Positions 7,746-16,522 of a DNA stretch of 33,029 bases are shown piece by piece. Position numbers and translations under genes: made by a program. The stretch lies in assembly GCA_964510535.1 (NCBI GenBank), contig CAZECG010000022.1, forward strand, positions 1 through 33,029, read 5' to 3'. The notes under the pieces are model-generated. The model was not told the DNA's origin, made no database searches, and saw only the letters and a list, made by a program, of their open reading frames with translations. This DNA comes from JAJPXC01 sp964510535. GTDB lineage: Bacteria; Bacteroidota; Bacteroidia; Bacteroidales; Muribaculaceae. Within the stretch, counting starts at the first letter, position 1. The number at the start of each line of letters is the position of its first letter.

Positions 7746-9128
7746 ATGAAGCAAGTAACCTTAAAGGACTCTTTTACCGTCAAGGGGAAAGGTCTTCACA
7801 CGGGTCTGGATATTGAAGCGACTTTTTGTCCGGCACCCGAGAATCATGGATATAAATTTCAGCGTGTCGATCTTGAGGGTGAACCAATCATAGACGCTTT
7901 GGCCGAGAATGTCGTGGCTACCAGTCGCGGTACGGTGATAGGCCGCGGTGATGCAAAGGTTAGTACAATCGAACACGCCATGGCTGCTTTATACGCAGCC
8001 GGAATAGATAATGTGCTTGTTAAGATAAACGCTCCCGAAGTCCCCATTTTGGATGGTTCAGCCAAAGAGTATTGCGAAAGAATTGCGGAAGTAGGGGTCA
8101 TTGAGCAGAATGCTGACAAGAACTTTTATGTAGTAAAGCAGAAGATTGAGGTTAGAGACGATACTACAGGTTCTTCAATTGTGGTATTACCCGATGATGA
8201 TTTTACAATTGATACGATGATAGCGTTTGATTCGCCGGTTCTCTCCAATCAATATGCCACGCTCGATAGTCTTGGCGATTTCCCGAAAGAGATAGGCAAC
8301 AGTCGTACGTTCGTATTTGTACGCGAAATTGAGCCTCTTGTCAAGGGTAATCTCATCAAAGGTGGAGACCTTGACAATGCCATCGTCATATATGACTCTC
8401 CGCTTCCTCAGGAGGAACTTGATCGTCTTGCTGACCTGATGCACGTTCCCCACAAGCGCGTTAGTGAGTATGGTTATGTCAACGAAAAGCCACTCACTAC
8501 AGAGAACGAACCTGCGCGTCACAAATTGATGGATGTACTTGGAGACATGGCTCTCATTGGTCGTCCGTTGAAGGGGAAGGTCATTGCTACGCGCCCCGGC
8601 CATACGCTTAATGCTGCGTTTGCAAAGCAGATACGCTGCGAGATAAAGCGTCAGGACATTCAGGCACCTGCCTATAATCCTAATGCTGAGCCGTTGATGG
8701 ATGTCAATGCTATTCGTGAGCATCTTCCACACCGCTATCCATTCCTTCTTGTGGATAAAATAATAGAGAAAGGACAGAACTATATTGTCGGTATGAAAAA
8801 TGTCACCGCCAATGAACCGTTTTTCCAAGGCCATTTTCCTCAGGAGCCGGTTATGCCCGGTGTGCTTCAAGTAGAGGCTATGGCGCAAACCGGGGGATTG
8901 CTCGTGCTTGGAGCCGTTGATGAGCCTGAGCGTTACTCGACATATTTCATGAAGATAGACAATGTCAAGTTCCGTCAGAAGGTGGTTCCCGGTGATACGT
9001 TGATATTCCATGTATCGTTCATGACTCCCTTACGTCGCGGTTGTGCCGTTATGAAAGGATATGCCTTTGTGGGTGAGAAGGTCGTTTGTGAGTGTGAGTT
9101 CATGGCTCAGATAGTAAAAAACAAATAA
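7746..9128 (+). CDS. lpxC-fabZ: Bifunctional UDP-3-O-acyl-GlcNAc deacetylase / 3-hydroxyacyl-ACP dehydratase
   Basis: Two enzymes in one 460-residue chain. Residues 1 to about 305 are LpxC, the zinc deacetylase that commits the cell to lipid A synthesis: a 'STIEHAMAAL' zinc motif lies near residue 80, and HKLMDVLGD (His at about 259) with a 'PGHTLN' His follow. Residues from about 315 are FabZ, the beta-hydroxyacyl-ACP dehydratase: 'LPHRYPFLLVD' and the active-site GHFPQEPVMPGV with Glu-Ala-Met-Ala-Gln. This fusion is known and common in Bacteroidota. It ties lipid A commitment to the enzyme that competes for the same hydroxyacyl-ACP pool. It sits between lpxD and lpxA. Confidence 0.97.
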   Translation: MKQVTLKDSFTVKGKGLHTGLDIEATFCPAPENHGYKFQRVDLEGEPIIDALAENVVATSRGTVIGRGDAKVSTIEHAMAALYAAGIDNVLVKINAPEVPILDGSAKEYCERIAEVGVIEQNADKNFYVVKQKIEVRDDTTGSSIVVLPDDDFTIDTMIAFDSPVLSNQYATLDSLGDFPKEIGNSRTFVFVREIEPLVKGNLIKGGDLDNAIVIYDSPLPQEELDRLADLMHVPHKRVSEYGYVNEKPLTTENEPARHKLMDVLGDMALIGRPLKGKVIATRPGHTLNAAFAKQIRCEIKRQDIQAPAYNPNAEPLMDVNAIREHLPHRYPFLLVDKIIEKGQNYIVGMKNVTANEPFFQGHFPQEPVMPGVLQVEAMAQTGGLLVLGAVDEPERYSTYFMKIDNVKFRQKVVPGDTLIFHVSFMTPLRRGCAVMKGYAFVGEKVVCECEFMAQIVKNK

Positions 9129-9165
9129 AGCTCTTCAGAATTAGTCGATAGATAATTTTATAATA

Positions 9166-9942
9166 ATGAAGCAACCATTATCATACATACATCCGGCGGC
9201 AAAAATCGCCCCAAGTGTGGTTATTGATCCTTTTGTGACAATTGACCAGAACGTAGAAATCGGTGAGGGTACTCGCATCGGCAGTAATGTAACAATCATG
9301 GAGGGTGCGCGCATAGGTAAAAATTGCACCATATTCCCGGGTGCTGTTATTTCTGCGATACCTCAAGATTTGAAATTTCGCGGTGAGGACACTTTAGCAA
9401 TAATCGGCGACAACACCACATTGAGAGAGTGTGTGACCGTCAATAGAGGCACGGCTGCAAAAGGGAAGACCGTGGTCGGTAGCAATTGCTTGATTATGGC
9501 TTATTCCCATATCGCACACGATTGTGTGGTAGGCGACAATGTTATTATCTCTAATGCATCGCAAATTGCAGGCGAGGTGATTGTTGATAACTATGCGGTG
9601 ATTGGTGGTGGTACGTTGATACACCAGTTCTGCCATATCGGCCCCCATGTCATGATTCAAGGCGGCGCATTGGTCAACAAGGATATTCCGCCATATGTCA
9701 AGGCGGCTCGTGAACCCATCTCTTATGCGGGTGTCAATTCAATAGGGCTGCGCCGTCGCAATTTCTCCGGTGATACTATTTTTGGGATTCAGGAGATTTA
9801 TCGTTACCTGTATCTGTCGGGGTTGAATGTGTCGGATGCCGTGGAGCGTATTGAAGCTGAACTTCCGGCAACTCCAGAGCGCGATGAGATTATCTTGTTT
9901 GTGAGAAATTCAAAGCGCGGCATCATACGAGGATATGTATAA
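9166..9942 (+). CDS. lpxA: UDP-N-acetylglucosamine acyltransferase
   Basis: First enzyme of lipid A synthesis: transfers a 3-hydroxyacyl chain from acyl-ACP to UDP-GlcNAc. The 258 residues match LpxA. The N-terminus begins with 'IHPAAKIAPSVVIDPFV', followed by hexapeptide repeats of a left-handed beta-helix to about residue 190 and a helical C-terminal domain. The catalytic His lies in the 'YSHIAHDC' motif at about residue 118, and the 'RRNFS' region starting the C-terminal domain is typical. It starts 37 bases after lpxC-fabZ and ends at a strong hairpin. Confidence 0.96.
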   Translation: MKQPLSYIHPAAKIAPSVVIDPFVTIDQNVEIGEGTRIGSNVTIMEGARIGKNCTIFPGAVISAIPQDLKFRGEDTLAIIGDNTTLRECVTVNRGTAAKGKTVVGSNCLIMAYSHIAHDCVVGDNVIISNASQIAGEVIVDNYAVIGGGTLIHQFCHIGPHVMIQGGALVNKDIPPYVKAAREPISYAGVNSIGLRRRNFSGDTIFGIQEIYRYLYLSGLNVSDAVERIEAELPATPERDEIILFVRNSKRGIIRGYV

Positions 9943-9971
9943 TTAGCGTCAACACAATTAGTTAGAATAAA

Positions 9972-10009
9972 AGCGAGGGCTGCGGATATATAAATCGGCA
10001 GCCCTCGCT
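9972..10009. terminator. Strong convergent terminator hairpin between lpxA and the DUF3127 gene
   Basis: A perfect 12-bp G+C-rich stem (9972-9983 with 9998-10009) closes a 14-base AT-rich loop. It lies between two convergent genes. The T-rich tail is on the minus-strand side, so it fits best as the terminator of the DUF3127 gene; the stem may also stop lpxA transcription. Confidence 0.8.
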
Positions 10010-10029
10010 GTATGGATGAGTCGCTATGG

Positions 10030-10401
10030 TTAGAATGGGAGATCGTCCTCGTCAGCTTGCTGAGAGATGGGTGGCGGAGGAACCGCTCCCGGTGCTTGAT
10101 AGGGAGCTTGGGCGGGTGTCGCCGCAGGTGCCGCATCGGCACTCTCTGCTTTCCAACCACGAATACTTGTAAACCAACGACCATTATATTCGCGACTCTC
10201 GATGTCGAAGCTTAGACGCACGTTGTCGCCCACGTTTAGAGGGTATTGGTCGGCGCGTTCGCCAAAGAAGTCGAAATGTACTTTTTTGGGATAAGTCTCT
10301 TGGGTTTCAAGAACATATTCTCGTTTTTTCCAAGGATTTCCTGCCTTTGAAGTGCCACTGATTTCAGGCAAGGCAAGGATGATTCGGCCTGTTATTTCCA
10401 T
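10030..10401 (-). CDS. DUF3127 OB-fold protein with SSB-like acidic tail
   Basis: 123 residues. The N-terminal 85 or so form the DUF3127 domain, a Bacteroidota family predicted to have an OB fold ('MEITGRIILALPEISGTSKAG', 'KKREYVLET', 'VGDNVRLSFDIESREYNGRWFTSIRGW'). A flexible Ala/Pro/Gln-rich linker of about 30 residues follows, then the acidic end DEDDLPF at 117-123. This closely copies the C-terminal tip of bacterial single-stranded DNA-binding protein, which docks DNA repair and replication partners. A role in binding single-stranded nucleic acid is therefore likely but not proven. It has its own promoter (TTG-N20-TAAATTTG) and a strong terminator, so it is probably transcribed alone. Confidence 0.85.
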   Translation of the reverse strand: MEITGRIILALPEISGTSKAGNPWKKREYVLETQETYPKKVHFDFFGERADQYPLNVGDNVRLSFDIESREYNGRWFTSIRGWKAESADAAPAATPAQAPYQAPGAVPPPPISQQADEDDLPF

Positions 10402-10466
10402 TTCTTGATATGTTTATTTTGTTAAATGATTTTATTTATAATAATTTTGTCACAGTTAAACTGATA

Positions 10467-10497
10467 CAAATTTACTGATTGGATTTCCCAATACCAA
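10467..10497 (-). promoter_or_regulatory. Bacteroidota promoter of the DUF3127 gene
   Basis: On the minus strand, TTG (10497-10495), exactly 20 bases, then TAAATTTG (10474-10467). This is a full match to the -33/-7 pattern and gives a leader of roughly 58 bases. The -33 end lies next to the stop codon of the upstream GHL10 gene at 10501. Confidence 0.7.
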
Positions 10498-10500
10498 ATT

Positions 10501-12183
10501 TTATCGGAGAATTTTATTGACATCCACACTGCCGTTGGAATAAATAGTGCGTACAATGTATAGCCCTTTGGATAGCGAGGCGCAGTCAATGAATGCGGAA
10601 GAGGCTCTAATGACGATTAATTTTATCTGCATACCAGTTGTGGTGTATATTTCGACGCGGTTTATTTCTCTTGAGCCTTCAATTTCGATGGCTTGATTAC
10701 AGAACCGGAATAGTGTCGGATTCGCAGATATATCATCGACTCCGGCTTCTGACGCAATTGCTGGAGAGCTTTCAAAATATCCTTTGTCAAAGGCTGTTAC
10801 CGCAAATGATAAATCGGGGTTGTCGCTTGTGTAAGCGAAGTGGTTGTCTTTGACAATGTGGGCTGCCACTTTGTCGGGATTATTGGTGTCGACCGTATTG
10901 CCGTCGCAGAGATATACCGAGTAGTATTTTATATCGGCATCGGTCGGGGCATCCCAATTTATCTGATACCGGCCATTGATATATTCTTGGGTGACGTTTT
11001 GTGGTTTGTCGGGAGTCGTCACTCCATTGTAATCCATTGTCGGTATGTGCGCCGGGTATTTGAAGTATTCACTTTGTAGCTTGTCGTATAGGGCGGTTTC
11101 TCTTTTGTGAGTACCTATAACGTGTTCCGTACGGAAAAAGCATACACCGCTCATTCCTTGTTTTGCTCTTATTTTGTCAATCTGATCGTAAATCACTTCC
11201 GGTTCCCAGTCGTTGGTACCATCGACCATTTTGTAGGGGGCTATTCCGACTACCAACTGGCGTCCGTCGCAGTTGTTAATCCATGTGTTCATATGAGAGG
11301 AAAAACCATATTTTTCATTCCAATACATTTGAGGAATGAGCAAATCGTGGTTGCCGGACTTCATCCACTGACAAGCGTCTTGATACACTCCATATGCGGT
11401 CATATTGCTGTAGCCTGGAAGATTCTTATAGCAACCGATAGGAGCGGCTCCAACTTTAATATCAGGATTTATGGACTTGGCCATCTCATAAAATTCAGCT
11501 ATGAACGTGTTTATGTTCTGTCGTCTCCAGTCGCTGCGCGGTAATCCGTCGGGGTTATAAGCGGCGTATGTATCATCATCGGGCAGTCCGTCGGTTGACG
11601 GATACCTTGTATAGTCGAAATTGACGCCATCGAAGTCGTAGTTTCGTATCAGTTCGGAGTATACATCTAACAAATAGCTGCGGACTTCTGGGTTACCCGG
11701 GTCAAGATAGTATTGCGAACCTGATTCTTTGCATAACTGAGGGTGGGTTATGTAGACGTGTTTGCGGGGATTGGCAGAATACTTACTGGCTTCGGTTGCT
11801 GAACCGATGCGGTATGGTACAATCCAAGCATGGCATTCCATATTGCGCTTGTGGCATTCGTCAATGACGAATTGACTCACGTCGTAGCTCATATTGACGC
11901 TTCCGTTACCGGTTATCCATCGCATGGTCGGTTGGTAGGATGATTCCCACGCTACATCGCCTTTTATCTGTGCTTGAAAAATTATTGTATTGAAGTTGGC
12001 TGCGGCCAGTCGATCAAGAATCTTTATCATGGACTGTTTCTGGCGAGAAGGTGATGTCTCTCCTGCTGGCCAATCAAGGCCTGAGTTTGTAGTGAGCCAT
12101 ACCGCACGCACTTCACGTTTTGGCTGCGCAGTGAGGGGCATTGCGGCTATTCCGATAGCCAATGTGATAATGAGTGATTTCAT
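10501..12183 (-). CDS. Secreted GHL10-family (DUF187) glycoside hydrolase-like protein
   Basis: 560 residues. A signal peptide covers about residues 1-20 (cleavage near TAQ). The GHL10/DUF187 domain follows at about 22-330, starting 'REVRAVWLTTNSGLDWP' and containing the TIM-barrel motif 'DGVNFDYTRYP'. A fibronectin type III-like segment lies at about 395-470. The last 70-80 residues resemble a T9SS type A sorting domain (a 'VEIYTTTGMQ' strand and the ending 'GLYIVRTIYSNGS'). The family is thought to act on glycans, possibly peptidoglycan-related, but the substrate is unknown. It follows the amidase gene by 45 bases and may be in the same operon. The sorting tail predicts export across the outer membrane only if the genome carries a type IX system. 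Confidence 0.88.
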   Translation of the reverse strand: MKSLIITLAIGIAAMPLTAQPKREVRAVWLTTNSGLDWPAGETSPSRQKQSMIKILDRLAAANFNTIIFQAQIKGDVAWESSYQPTMRWITGNGSVNMSYDVSQFVIDECHKRNMECHAWIVPYRIGSATEASKYSANPRKHVYITHPQLCKESGSQYYLDPGNPEVRSYLLDVYSELIRNYDFDGVNFDYTRYPSTDGLPDDDTYAAYNPDGLPRSDWRRQNINTFIAEFYEMAKSINPDIKVGAAPIGCYKNLPGYSNMTAYGVYQDACQWMKSGNHDLLIPQMYWNEKYGFSSHMNTWINNCDGRQLVVGIAPYKMVDGTNDWEPEVIYDQIDKIRAKQGMSGVCFFRTEHVIGTHKRETALYDKLQSEYFKYPAHIPTMDYNGVTTPDKPQNVTQEYINGRYQINWDAPTDADIKYYSVYLCDGNTVDTNNPDKVAAHIVKDNHFAYTSDNPDLSFAVTAFDKGYFESSPAIASEAGVDDISANPTLFRFCNQAIEIEGSREINRVEIYTTTGMQIKLIVIRASSAFIDCASLSKGLYIVRTIYSNGSVDVNKILR

Positions 12184-12228
12184 GATAATTGCTTTGATGA
12201 AAATGTGAATATTATAAATACTGCGAAA

Positions 12229-12999
12229 CTACAAGCTGAAGTGGTCACTATCGCGCCATACGGGGAATTTTTCTCGATATGATTCTATCTTGTTTTTATC
12301 GAGTATTACCGTTACCATTCCGTTTTCGCTCTTTGAGATGTCTTTTCCGACATAGTCGACGGCAAATGTCATCTCATCGGAATATTCTCCGTAGTCATCG
12401 CTACCAGTGCGATTGCATCCTACATAGTAGGCTTGGTTTTCTATGGCACGCGCAATCAAGAGGTGGGCCCATGCGTATTGACGTGATGTCGGCCAATTGG
12501 CAGGGATCAGCATAAGGTCGTATTTGCAATCCATGTTCCGGCACCAAGCAGGGAATCGAAGATCATAGCATACGATAAAGGATATATTCCATCCACGATA
12601 TCTCACTACCGGAATTGGGCGATGTCCGACCGATAACAACGAAGATTCGTTGCTCATCCCGAACAAATGGGCTTTGTCGTAAAACGTTTCATCGCCAGAC
12701 GGTTCGATAAAAAAAGCACGATTATAAAATTGTGCTCCGTCGCGAGCGAGAAAACTTCCGCATATTGCGACATTGTAGAGCGTTGCCCAGCATCTGAGAG
12801 CCTCCATGGTCGGGCCATTGTTGGTCTCGGCAGCAGAAGACATAATTTGCCTATCGGGAATGAAGCCGGTCGAAAACAATTCCGGTAGAACGACGATGTC
12901 AACATCTTTGTCAATCTTGCTCAATCCGTTGGCAACGGCGAACATATTTTCTGATTTGTCGCTCCAGACGATGTCGAGCGGTATGGCTGTAACTTTCAT
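12229..12999 (-). CDS. Nitrilase-family (carbon-nitrogen hydrolase) amidase, omega-amidase-like
   Basis: 256-residue cytoplasmic enzyme of the nitrilase superfamily. The catalytic Glu-Lys-Cys triad is visible: Glu40 in VVLPELF, Lys109 in FYDKAHLFG and Cys144 in FIVCYDLRFP. Length and motifs fit the YafV/omega-amidase group, which hydrolyses alpha-ketoglutaramate or alpha-ketosuccinamate to remove side products of transamination. The exact substrate is inferred. It starts 4 bases after the acyltransferase stop, so the two are very likely co-transcribed. Confidence 0.88.
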   Translation of the reverse strand: MKVTAIPLDIVWSDKSENMFAVANGLSKIDKDVDIVVLPELFSTGFIPDRQIMSSAAETNNGPTMEALRCWATLYNVAICGSFLARDGAQFYNRAFFIEPSGDETFYDKAHLFGMSNESSLLSVGHRPIPVVRYRGWNISFIVCYDLRFPAWCRNMDCKYDLMLIPANWPTSRQYAWAHLLIARAIENQAYYVGCNRTGSDDYGEYSDEMTFAVDYVGKDISKSENGMVTVILDKNKIESYREKFPVWRDSDHFSL

Positions 13000-13003
13000 G
13001 AGT

Positions 13004-13543
13004 TTAATCGGTAGAGAAGTTCTCGGGATGTCGGGCGATGGCTTTTCGGTAATAATCCTTGATCGTTAGCATATCGCTGTCAACGTCACCTGTGGTTCTG
13101 AATGTATCGCGGATTCTGATGATTTTTTCTCCGTAATCTATCACGCCGAGCAAAATTGGAATATCGGCATCACGAGCTATAAATAGGAATCCTCGTCGCC
13201 ATTTGTCAGTACGGCTTCTTGTCCCTTCGGGCGTGATAGCGATTGTTAGCCGTTGGGATTTATTCATCAATCTGACGATTTCGTCGGTTAATGCCGAGCC
13301 GCGTCGTCGTGGAACCGGGATACCGCCCATCGCTTTGAAAATCATTCCAAGTGGGAAGAAAAACCATTGTTCTTTCATCAGGAAAGAAGCTTTGCGCCCG
13401 ATTGCGTTATATGCGAGTTTTCCAAGGATAAAGTCCCAGTTGCTTGTGTGGGGCGCTACACAAATAATACACTTAGGATGGTCGGGGACGGTTATATCTA
13501 ACCGCCACCCGGCCATCTTCAGAATCCATTGAGAAATAATCAT
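13004..13543 (-). CDS. PlsC-like 1-acylglycerol-3-phosphate acyltransferase family protein
   Basis: 179-residue short acyltransferase. The catalytic HX4D motif is at residues 32-37 (HTSNWD). A second conserved block, 'TPEGTRSR', is near residue 108 and corresponds to the EGTR motif that binds the phosphate of the acceptor. There is no long N-terminal membrane domain, so it probably associates with the inner membrane through hydrophobic helices. Short members like this are common in Bacteroidota, and their acceptor (lysophosphatidate or another lipid) is not certain. It lies 30 bases after the small unknown gene and 4 bases before the amidase. Confidence 0.88.
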   Translation of the reverse strand: MIISQWILKMAGWRLDITVPDHPKCIICVAPHTSNWDFILGKLAYNAIGRKASFLMKEQWFFFPLGMIFKAMGGIPVPRRRGSALTDEIVRLMNKSQRLTIAITPEGTRSRTDKWRRGFLFIARDADIPILLGVIDYGEKIIRIRDTFRTTGDVDSDMLTIKDYYRKAIARHPENFSTD

Positions 13544-13573
13544 CTCGTCGGTGGTTGGTTATTGATGCGTGTC

Positions 13574-13918
13574 CTATGCTTCAGCTTTTTTATTGGACGG
13601 AAGAGCACTGTTCATTATTTTTAAAATCCCGTCAACTTTTGTGTTGAATTCTTTGACAATTGAGCTGTAGGCTTTTTTGAAATAATCGTTGCGTGCTTGC
13701 CGATATTCTTTTTTTGAAGTAAAGTCGCGAGGTGATTTGTCAAAGGAGAATGTGATATGCTCGATAGTGGAAAATTGCAATTTGGCGATTTGCCCGATAG
13801 CGTCTTCCATTTTCTCTTTGTCTATATCGTGAGCCAGTTCAATTGCAAGAATGCATTCCGATGCCATATCACCGCAAAGATATTTCACTTGTTTTTTGAG
13901 GTTGCGTTTGTTTGCCAT
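13574..13918 (-). CDS. Conserved small hypothetical protein
   Basis: 114 residues, strongly charged, with a basic N-terminus (MANKRNLKKQVKYLCGDMASE) and a Lys/Ala-rich C-terminus. Predicted mainly alpha-helical, without a signal peptide or membrane span. I do not recognise a named domain. Gaps of 37 bases to thrC upstream and 30 bases to the acyltransferase downstream place it in the thr operon. The absence of stops and good spacing support a real gene; no function can be given. Confidence 0.75.
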   Translation of the reverse strand: MANKRNLKKQVKYLCGDMASECILAIELAHDIDKEKMEDAIGQIAKLQFSTIEHITFSFDKSPRDFTSKKEYRQARNDYFKKAYSSIVKEFNTKVDGILKIMNSALPSNKKAEA

Positions 13919-13955
13919 AATAAAAAATGTTTTAGGGTTAATAGATTATAGGAAG

Positions 13956-15260
13956 TTACTGAGAGAGTAGGAATTTCTTGAAACAAGCCATTGTGGGGGA
14001 TAGTTTCACTGTTGATTTCACCCCATGAGTGAATGCGGCGAGCTTCTTCGGAATAGTAATTTTCTCTCTGATTATATTTTCAACAGTGTCCTTGAACTTA
14101 GCCGGATGTGCTGTCTCAAGTGCAATGCCAATTTCACCTGGTTTGAGCCCGTCGAGCAGACTTCTGTAGGCTACGGCTCCGTGAGGGTCAAGTAGGTAAC
14201 CTGTGCGTCTGTATGTCTCAGCAAGTGTACGGGATATCTCATCGTCGGTATATGTTGAACCTGAAATCTCAGATTTAATCATTTCATGGCTATTGCCGTA
14301 TAAATCAAGGATACGGGCAAAGTTGGACGGTGCGCCTACGTCCATTGCGTTGGCGATGGTGGCGATAGATGTTTTAGGCTCGTATTTTCCCGATAACAGA
14401 TATTGGTAAAATATATCGTTTCGGTTATTGGCTGCGATAAACCGTTTAATGGGAAGCCCCATTCTTTTGCCGATTAAGGCTGATGTGATGTTCCCGAAGT
14501 TTCCACTCGGCACGGCTACCACTATGTTGTCAAGAGGCTCTCCCTTTGCAGCCAATTGAGCGTAGGCGTAGAAGTAGTAGAACATCTGGGGTAGGAATCT
14601 GGCAATGTTGATGGAATTGGCCGATGTCAACATCATGTGGTCATTGAGTTCCTGGTCAAGGAACGCTCCTTTGACAAGTGATTGGCAATCGTCAAATGTG
14701 CCGCTGACTTCCAACGCTGTGATATTGTTGCCAAGCGTGGTGAACTGTGCTTCCTGTATGGGACTTACCTTTCCTTTTGGGTATAGGACAAACACTCTGA
14801 CACCTGGTACGCCTAAGAACCCGTTTGCAACCGCGCTTCCCGTATCGCCTGAGGTAGCGACAAGCACGTTGACTTCCTTACCGTTGTTGGCGTTGTTGAA
14901 ATGCCCCAGCAAACGAGCCATAAACCTTGCTCCAACGTCTTTAAACGCCAATGTCGGGCCATGGAATAGCTCAAGAACATACTTGTTATCCTCGACTTTT
15001 TTCAGCGGGATATCAAAATTTAGGGTTTCCTTGACGATGTTTTTAAGAGTCTCGGACTCAATATCATCTCCAAACAAAGTGTTGGCAACGACATAGGCTA
15101 TATCCTGCAACGGCATTTCGGCTATATTGTTGAAAAAAGCCTTTGGAATCTCATGAATCTGTTCCGGCATATATAGCCCTCGATCCGGGGCAAGCCCTTT
15201 TACGACCGCATCGCGGAGTGATACTGATGGGGATTTATGTTCGGTGCTGTAATAATTCAT
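13956..15260 (-). CDS. thrC: Threonine synthase
   Basis: PLP-dependent enzyme that converts O-phosphohomoserine to threonine in the cytoplasm. 434 residues, typical of the class that includes the E. coli and yeast enzymes. The PLP lysine is Lys107 in 'GPTLAFKDVGARF'. The phosphate-binding loop SGDTGSAVANGF is near residue 146, and the N-terminal 'YYSTEHKSPSVSLRDAVVKG' segment matches the family start. It follows apgM by 33 bases, completing the thrA-apgM-thrC series for threonine from aspartate. Confidence 0.96.
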   Translation of the reverse strand: MNYYSTEHKSPSVSLRDAVVKGLAPDRGLYMPEQIHEIPKAFFNNIAEMPLQDIAYVVANTLFGDDIESETLKNIVKETLNFDIPLKKVEDNKYVLELFHGPTLAFKDVGARFMARLLGHFNNANNGKEVNVLVATSGDTGSAVANGFLGVPGVRVFVLYPKGKVSPIQEAQFTTLGNNITALEVSGTFDDCQSLVKGAFLDQELNDHMMLTSANSINIARFLPQMFYYFYAYAQLAAKGEPLDNIVVAVPSGNFGNITSALIGKRMGLPIKRFIAANNRNDIFYQYLLSGKYEPKTSIATIANAMDVGAPSNFARILDLYGNSHEMIKSEISGSTYTDDEISRTLAETYRRTGYLLDPHGAVAYRSLLDGLKPGEIGIALETAHPAKFKDTVENIIREKITIPKKLAAFTHGVKSTVKLSPTMACFKKFLLSQ

Positions 15261-15293
15261 TTTGATGTGGGTTTTGTGTCGAATTTTTGGTTG

Positions 15294-16505
15294 TCAATTT
15301 AAAAACAGTTTGATAAACTCATCCGTACCCAAAGTTCCGAAAGAGCCGTCTTTTGCCGTTATTTCGGAAAAGGTGCTGATTCCATCCGGTTGTTGACCCG
15401 GTTTGACAATAACAAAAGGTACCGGATCGGAGGTATGAGTTTTTAGTCTGCAAGGGGTAGGGTGGTCAGGGAGGAGAGCGATGGCTATTGGTTCGTCCAT
15501 TTTTTTGATTTCGGTGATGATTGGGGCTATAAGACGTTCGCTGAGGTATTCTATAGTCCTAATTTTCAAATCTATATTTCCTTCGTGTCCGGCCTCGTCG
15601 CTCGCTTCGACGTGAATGAATATAAAGTCCGCTCCATTTCGAAGTGCGTCGATAGCTGCTTTGGCCTTGCCTTCGTAGTTTGTGTCGTATAGCCCTGTCG
15701 CCCCATCAACCATGATGGGCTTCAACCCGGCATAAATGCCGATTCCCCGGATTAGGTCGACCGCAGAAATAACACACCCATTTTTTATGCCAAATAATTG
15801 GGGTAGTGTCGACATAGAAGGTTTGTACCCTGGCGACCATGGCCAAATGCTGTTGGCAGGGTCTTTGCCTTCGGCGATACGGCGTATGTTAATCGGATGT
15901 CTGGATAAGAGTTTCTGCGATTCCAAAATCAGATTGTTTATAAGGGTCGCTGTGTGGATGGCTTTGTCGGACAGTGGTTTTACGAGAACTTCTTTATAGG
16001 GAGTGCCCGGAACGTCATGGGGTGGTGTGCAGTCAAGATGTTTATCTGCGTTCTTTATTTTCAGCAGATGACGATATGACACGCCAGGATAGAACGATAC
16101 CTCGTCATTGCCAAGTTGCTCTTGTAGAAAATTGATAAGCACTGTTGCCTCGTCGGTGGAAATATGCCCTGCTGAATGGTTTTTTATAAGACCATTAGAG
16201 TCAATGCTAATCAAATTGCATCTCATCGCCATCTCGTCAGGTTTAATGTCGATGCCCATGCTTGCCGCCTCTAAAGAACCTCGTCCTTCAAAAACTTTTG
16301 AGACATCATATCCCAATACTCCGAGATTGGCAATCTCGCTGCCCGGATGGTATCCATCGGGCACAGTCTTTAGCATGCCTAATTGTCCATTGCGTGCCAA
16401 ATAGTCCATTGACGGAGTCTCGGCCACCTCAAGAGGCGTTTTGCCTCCGAGATTGTCGATTGGTTCGTCGGCCATTCCATCGCCAAGTATAATAATATGT
16501 TTCAT
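15294..16505 (-). CDS. ApgM-family phosphoglycerate mutase-like protein, probable homoserine kinase
   Basis: 403 residues from the ATG at 16505. It belongs to the archaeal-type cofactor-independent phosphoglycerate mutase family of the alkaline phosphatase superfamily. The metal-binding features are an N-terminal 'IIILGDGMADEP', 'FIHVEASDEAGHEGN', 'LLPDHPTP' and 'HTSDPVPF'. Its place between thrA and thrC, where a homoserine kinase is needed and no GHMP-type thrB is present, points to homoserine phosphorylation rather than glycolysis. An upstream ATG at 16526 would overlap the thrA stop in an ATGA arrangement and add seven residues; that start is also possible and would couple translation. 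I favour 16505 because the family's first beta-strand begins there. Confidence 0.85.
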   Translation of the reverse strand: MKHIIILGDGMADEPIDNLGGKTPLEVAETPSMDYLARNGQLGMLKTVPDGYHPGSEIANLGVLGYDVSKVFEGRGSLEAASMGIDIKPDEMAMRCNLISIDSNGLIKNHSAGHISTDEATVLINFLQEQLGNDEVSFYPGVSYRHLLKIKNADKHLDCTPPHDVPGTPYKEVLVKPLSDKAIHTATLINNLILESQKLLSRHPINIRRIAEGKDPANSIWPWSPGYKPSMSTLPQLFGIKNGCVISAVDLIRGIGIYAGLKPIMVDGATGLYDTNYEGKAKAAIDALRNGADFIFIHVEASDEAGHEGNIDLKIRTIEYLSERLIAPIITEIKKMDEPIAIALLPDHPTPCRLKTHTSDPVPFVIVKPGQQPDGISTFSEITAKDGSFGTLGTDEFIKLFLN

Positions 16506-16522
16506 GATAGGTGTTATATCAA

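Noticed and set aside
8187..9011. A 274-codon minus-strand open frame opposite lpxC-fabZ
   Set aside because: The plus strand encodes intact LpxC and FabZ active sites across the whole stretch; the antisense translation shows no recognisable domain.
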